The position numbers were made by a program, and so were the translations under genes. The notes beneath the pieces were generated by a model, which was not told where the DNA came from, did no database searches, and worked only from the letters and a program-made list of their open reading frames with translations. This document shows, piece after piece, positions 59,080 to 64,000 of a DNA stretch of 64,000 nucleotides (position 1 is the stretch's first letter; every line of letters starts with the position of its first letter). Where the stretch lies: the NCBI RefSeq assembly GCF_020360975.1, contig NW_025408668.1, forward strand, positions 4,774,001-4,838,000, in the 5' to 3' direction. The stretch comes from Hirsutella rhossiliensis. Its lineage: Eukaryota; Ascomycota; Sordariomycetes; Hypocreales; Ophiocordycipitaceae.

Positions 59080-60330
59080 AGGCTAAAGTATATATTACTT
59101 ACGCTAACTTTAACTAGTCTTATTATTAAGTAAGTAACCCCTTCCTACTATAGTACTATCTAAGTTTAGTATTAATCTATATTCTAGATTACCTTTAAAG
59201 GTAAGGAGGCCGCTAATACCCTTTACTAAGTATAGTTTAAGGTTAATAGCCCTTCCCTTATTAAGGGTTTAGTATAAGAGCGCCTTTATTATACTACTTT
59301 AGAAACTTATATTTATATTAGTTAAAAGGCCCCTACTACTAAGGGTAAGGGCGCGTTAAGCGAGTCTGCCCCTAGTCTAGCTATAGTTACTAAAAATATA
59401 GAAACGCTTATATTAGCTTTTACCCGTTTTATAGATAATACCTACTATATATATAAGTCCTTAGAAAAGTACTTAGGTAAGTTTAGCGACGCTATTAAAA
59501 CCCTAGCCTAGGTTAAGCCTAAGTTGCTCTTAGTTACCTAAAAGACTCTTATAGCAGTTAATAATCTCGCCGATTATTTCTATCTTATTACTAGCGATAG
59601 CCTTAATATAGAAGATAGCGGCTTTAATCTTACTAGTCTTACTAGGCCCGTTCTAGCCTTAGTCCCTATCGATAAGGGGAAGGGTAAAGGTAAGGGTAAG
59701 GTAGTAGCCGCGTTTAAGGCCCTATTTAAGGCTAAGGCTAAGGTATCTATACCTACGGCTATCGTAGAGCCGGCTTAAGAGCTAACCGCGTCTCCTTTTA
59801 ACGCCGAGCTATAGCCTAGTAGTTCTCCTAGTACTAAGCCCGCCCTAAAGCGTCCCTATCTTACGTCGCTTACTAATCTTACTAACGCTCCTAACTTTAT
59901 TTAATAGCGTCTTTATAGCCGTTACGGTTTAGTCTTAGCTAAGATCGTTATTAGTCTTAACCTTAATTAGATCTATAGTTATAATATAGGCTATAGTAAA
60001 TACCTTTATACCGCCGCCGGTATAGGTCTTACCTTAGTATAGACCTTAGTTATTACTCTATCTTATAAGCTAGCCGTTTAAGCTAGCTCTAGTTTAGGTT
60101 TAAGGTTAGGTCTATTTAGTTATCGTTAAGGTTCTTATAGCGGTAGTAGTCCCTATACTCCTCGTAAGCCTTAGGTTACTCCCTCCTATACTCCGCGTGC
60201 TACCTTAAGGGGGTCTCGTTATTCCTACCGCGATAATAAGGCGGACGTTACTACTAACGAGCTAGGCTAAGGTTATAGTTTAAGGGGGGGCTAGTTATCG
60301 GCTTTATCTTAGTTCGGTTCTAAGTTAGGT
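59080..60330 (+). pseudogene. Opposite-strand ORF in LINE-2 3' region
   Basis: Counterpart of 3690-4928. Same frame and order: KNIETLILAFTRFIDNT, YIYKSLEKYLGKFSDAIKTLA, the KGKGKGK run near 59685. Differences from LINE-1 are mainly RIP transitions, so conservation of the frame is not independent evidence of selection. Confidence 0.38.
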
Positions 60331-60499
60331 CTTATTTAATTATAGTCTTTTAGTAGTAAGTCTTATTTTATAGCTATTAAGGTTAGTTTAGTTAGGTTAT
60401 ATTAGTTCTATTTAGTTTATAGTTTAATTAGCGAGGTTTACGCTTAGTTTAGGTCTTGTTCGGTTAAAGCTATAGTCTTATAATCGTAAGTTCTCTTTC

Positions 60500-63400
60500 T
60501 TCCTAGGTCGCTTTAGTAAAGGAAGTAGTTAGCTAAGGTAGTTTTAATTAAGGCCGCTCTATCCTTAGCGCGACCCCGGTTTTATTATCTAGTATATCTA
60601 TATATAGCCTCTAAGCTAAGTTAAACTAATAGAGCTTACCTAAGTAAAGGAACTATTACGCTAACGGCGCTACTATCCTTTTCCTTTAAAGGCCCGCTCT
60701 TATATTACTTATATCCTAGGCCTATATTAAGAGAGACTCCCTTACCTTTACTATTAGTAAATAGTCGATTATTATATAGTAAATAGTATCCTATCTTTAT
60801 TTATAGGTATATATTAGCGAAACTATATTAAGGACCTATTAGTTAAAGAAGAAGTTATTAAGCCCGATCTTTCTTATATATATCTAGGTAATTACTATAC
60901 TAATATACTTAGGGAGGCCCTTATAATAGTCTAGTATTATCGCTTTATCGAACTAAGGTAGGAAGTTAGTAAGGTAAAGGGTAGTCTAGTATTATCGGAT
61001 TATATCTTCCTTAGCGTTCTATTAAGCGGCCTATTCCTTATTTAGCCTTTTAAGCGACTTAGCTTTATCTAAGAGGTCGTTTAATCCTATCTAGCTTTAG
61101 ACCCCCCTTATCTCCTTCGTAAGGGGGGGTCTACTTAAAGGTAATACCGCTAAGGGTCTGCCCTCTCTCTAGCATCGCCTCCTTTTAAGTATACCTACGA
61201 CTATATTAAACGCGCGTTAGATTTAGCCTAGGAGCCCTAAGTCCTCTAGCCTCTAAAGGGTATTTATTATTCTTTAGTTTAAGTAAAGGTCGATTAAGGG
61301 CACCTATACCTCTACTTTAACTTAGTAGACTAAGGTCGCGTAGTAGGTACCTATTACTACTTAAAGGTAAGCTAACTAGTCCTAGGTAAGGTCCTACGCG
61401 ATTCTATATAGTTTCCCCCTTATAAGCGTTATCTCGTAAAATATAACTATAGTATAGGAGATTAAGGACTATATTACCTTACTATAGACTTCCCTAGCGC
61501 GTAGTAAGGTATAGCCTTACGTAGATACCGCGAGCCTAGTTAGGGCTATAGTCTAGCGCTTTAACTTCGCTTAGAGTTATTTTAAGTATACCTTTTAGTA
61601 TAGTTTCTAGTATACCTAAACCCTTAATAGGCGGGCCTCTTAGACCGGGGTTACTACGTTAGCCCTAAGGTAGACCGGCGTCGTTATCGCTTATCTCCTT
61701 TATATAAAGTATAGTAATTCGCTCTTTAATAGTTCGAAAGTAACCGCGAACTTAGTCGCTTATTCTATATATACCCTTTAGGCTTCCTTTAAGCGTATTA
61801 CTATAGTAGCCTTATTAGGTTTAATACTAACTATATTTATATTATCGGCGAAGCTAATAATATAAATACTATATATTATACTAAGCCTTTTATATAGGGG
61901 GGTTATATAGTATAGAAATAAGATTAAGGATAAGGGGGAGCTTTAAAAGACTCCTATTAATACTTAAGTTAGCTTTAAAGTCCTCCTATTAAAGTAAAAG
62001 GTCGATCTCTTATTACTTATAAAGCTTTATATTAGGCTTATAAGCTACCTAGGGTATCTCTTAAGCTTTAGTTCCCTTATAAGCTTATTATAGTTAACTA
62101 TATTAAATACGCCCTTAATATTTAGCTATAGGAATAATACGATGCCCTTCTAGGCCTACGTCGCGTATACTAGTTCCGTTACTAATAGGATCGCCGCCTC
62201 TATAGAGCGTTCCTTCCTATTCCCTATTTATCTATTTAGTAAGATACCGTTTGCCTCCGCTACTCCCGCGATCCTTTAAGCTAGTATCTACTTAAGTACT
62301 TTTCCTATTATAGGTAAGAGGGAAATTAGTCTTTAACCCCTTAATATATAGTAAGCGTCTAGCTTCTTACCTAGCTTTAAAATAACTACTACGTTCGCGT
62401 TATAGAACTAACCTAGGAAATATAAGAGTCGGGTATAAGCGTTAAAGATTATAGCTAGTCGCTAGACTAAGGCTAGGCTATACTTCTTAATAAACCTTAA
62501 AAGGACGCTATCTAAACCTATTACTTTTTAGCTTACTATCTTACTTAGCGCCCTTATAATATTAGCTAGCTAGATCTATTAGTTAACTATAAAGGTCGCC
62601 TTAGCTATAGGCCGGGGTAGCCCTTAGGTCGTGCTAGCCTTTAGTAAGAAGAACTTAGCGGCTAGTAGCTAGGCCTTCCCTTTAAAGGTTTCTATTAGTC
62701 GGTCCTTACCTTCCTTAACTAATAGTAAGATATAGGTTAGTTCTAGTAGTAGCCTATTATAGAGTCTTACCTACCTCTCTATATTCTAAAGCTTAGTATT
62801 ATCGGCGCTAAATTCCTTTAAGAACTCGCGCTAGTAGGCCCTCCTCGCCTTATAAACGGTCTACTTTTAAGCTATAGACGCCTTATATAAGTCTTCCTAG
62901 TTCGCCTTATTCCTTTCCCGCTTATACTTCCTCCTCGCCCTCTTAGCCTTCCTTATTGCCCTCCCTACCTCTAAGGTAAACTATATATTGCCCTTAGGTA
63001 ATACTCGCCCTTAGCGTAGAACTATAGCTATCGCGATCTACGCTAAAATAGTAAAGATATAGTTTAGGTCCTTATTAATATCCTTAAGCGTTTAGAGTAT
63101 TAGCTAGTATAGTCTTAGCTAAGATATAGTCTTAGCTTTAACTAGCTTTACTTTTACTTCTTTCTACCTTAGGGCCGGTTTAGGTGCTTAAGCTTAGGTA
63201 TCGACCTATAATATAATAGTTTAGGGGATATAGTCTAACCTAGTTAGGTCTAGGTTAGGCCCGGTATACTATATTCTAGTCTCTAGCGTTACCTAAGCTA
63301 GGTCGATAGTACTATCCCTTTAGCTATAGAAAAATCTTATATACTCCCCTCTTAAGGTAGCGAGTTTAAGTTATAGCCTTATTGCCTCCTATATAAGTTA

Positions 63401-64000
63401 TATCGCGCTATCTAAGGTTCTATTATATCTATCCTAGAGCGGGTAATAGATATTAAAGTCCCTTACTATTACTATAGGGTGCTTTAGTTCGATTATACGT
63501 AGGTTACGTAGCGCTCTTACCCTCGCGGCCCCCGGTAGTAAGTAAATTGCCTATAGTCTAGTACTATCCCCGAAAATTACCTCGCTTTAGTCTAGTCCGG
63601 ACTAGGGCGACTAAGTCCCCGGCCCGAGCCTTTTATATACGTATAGCGCGCACCTCCCCTCCCTATAGACTAGGCTATAGGGCGCCGCTCTAGGGGGGGG
63701 GGGCCGCCTCTTAGTATAGCTTCTACTTCCTATAGTACTATTAGGTCGAAGCCGGCCTAGTAGTAAAGCGCTAACTAAGCTAGCTCGTGTTTCTTCTATA
63801 TATTCTAGAATAGTACTTTTAGTTATATATAGGTAGGGTTAAGGTAAAAGGGGTCGTCTATATAGGGAGGGAGGCGCTCTATCTCTTAGCGCTTCTCTAT
63901 CTATTATACCTACGAATATCGTTTATACTTAGTTCGGCCTCCCTAGCCCTACTAGCTAGCGGGTGTCTTAAGCTCGACCTCTTATCCTAGCGCGGTCTAC
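60500..64000 (-). pseudogene. LINE-2 ORF2 (endonuclease/RT), 5' end beyond window
   Basis: Minus-strand frame matching LINE-1 ORF2 with the same RT and C-terminal blocks. The homopolymer at 63693-63703 has 11 G where LINE-1 has 12, so at least one copy is frameshifted there. Confidence 0.78.

Larger units (their letters stand above)
58074..64000 (-). mobile_element. LINE-2, second LINE copy, 5' part beyond window
   Basis: Aligned with LINE-1 from 2689 to 8578, so the endonuclease N-terminus, ORF1 and the 5' end lie outside. The tail is a longer ATT repeat (about 58074-58091). It shows more RIP than LINE-1 in the 3' region. Left flank is G2 integrase. Confidence 0.92.

Noticed and set aside
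1..64000. Host genes, CRISPR arrays, riboswitches, bacterial operons
   Set aside because: Nothing of the kind; every long stretch belongs to an identifiable element or its decay. CRISPR and riboswitch patterns are absent.

Overview
The window looks like one solid block of nested transposable elements from a filamentous ascomycete genome with very strong repeat-induced point mutation (RIP). The dinucleotides CA and TG are almost absent over tens of kilobases while TA is in large excess. Reading frames that still spell transposon proteins are broken almost only by TAG/TAA where CAG, CAA or TGG is expected, and paired copies differ mainly by C-to-T and G-to-A. I see no host protein gene, no rRNA and no functional tRNA gene. 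I cannot name the species.

Outer layer. A chromodomain Ty3/gypsy element called here G3 lies on the minus strand, and its pieces frame the left two thirds of the window (26984-28644, 35006-35626, 46044 to about 46800). Three elements sit inside it. (i) Gypsy-A, minus strand, covers 1-26983; only about 26 bases of its 3' LTR lie outside the window. (ii) Copia-2, plus strand, 28650-35000, has a 5-bp target duplication. (iii) Gypsy-C, minus strand, 35632-46038, has a 5-bp target duplication and is an internal recombinant. To the right, a plus-strand gypsy relic (G2, about 46800-51083 and again from 58061) is interrupted by a nearly complete plus-strand G3 copy (51089-58055) and then by a LINE that runs off the window end (58074 onward).

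Inside Gypsy-A are eight later insertions: a 373-bp miniature LTR element (TRIM, 1940-2312), a complete LINE (2689-10032), a Mutator-like DNA transposon (11354-14039), Copia-1 (15364-21690), a solo copia LTR (22672-23106), a 697-bp solo LTR (23824-24520), a tRNA-headed SINE-like element sharing its 3' tail with the LINE (25220-25989) and a solo gypsy LTR inside the 5' LTR (26410-26859). Gypsy-C is a close relative of Gypsy-A and keeps the uninserted version of most of these sites, so the insertion boundaries and target duplications can be read directly by comparison.

How the parts relate. The autonomous elements carry the usual machinery: gag, protease, integrase and RT/RNase H in copia; gag, protease, RT, RNase H and integrase in gypsy; a zinc-knuckle ORF1 and an endonuclease/RT ORF2 in the LINE. 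The TRIM carries the same primer-binding site and polypurine tract as the copia elements and no protein. The SINE-like element carries the LINE 3' tail and no protein. Two likely pairs of non-autonomous element and driver are therefore visible. Two unrelated gypsy families, and the LINE less certainly, also carry a reading frame on the opposite strand next to their 3' end.
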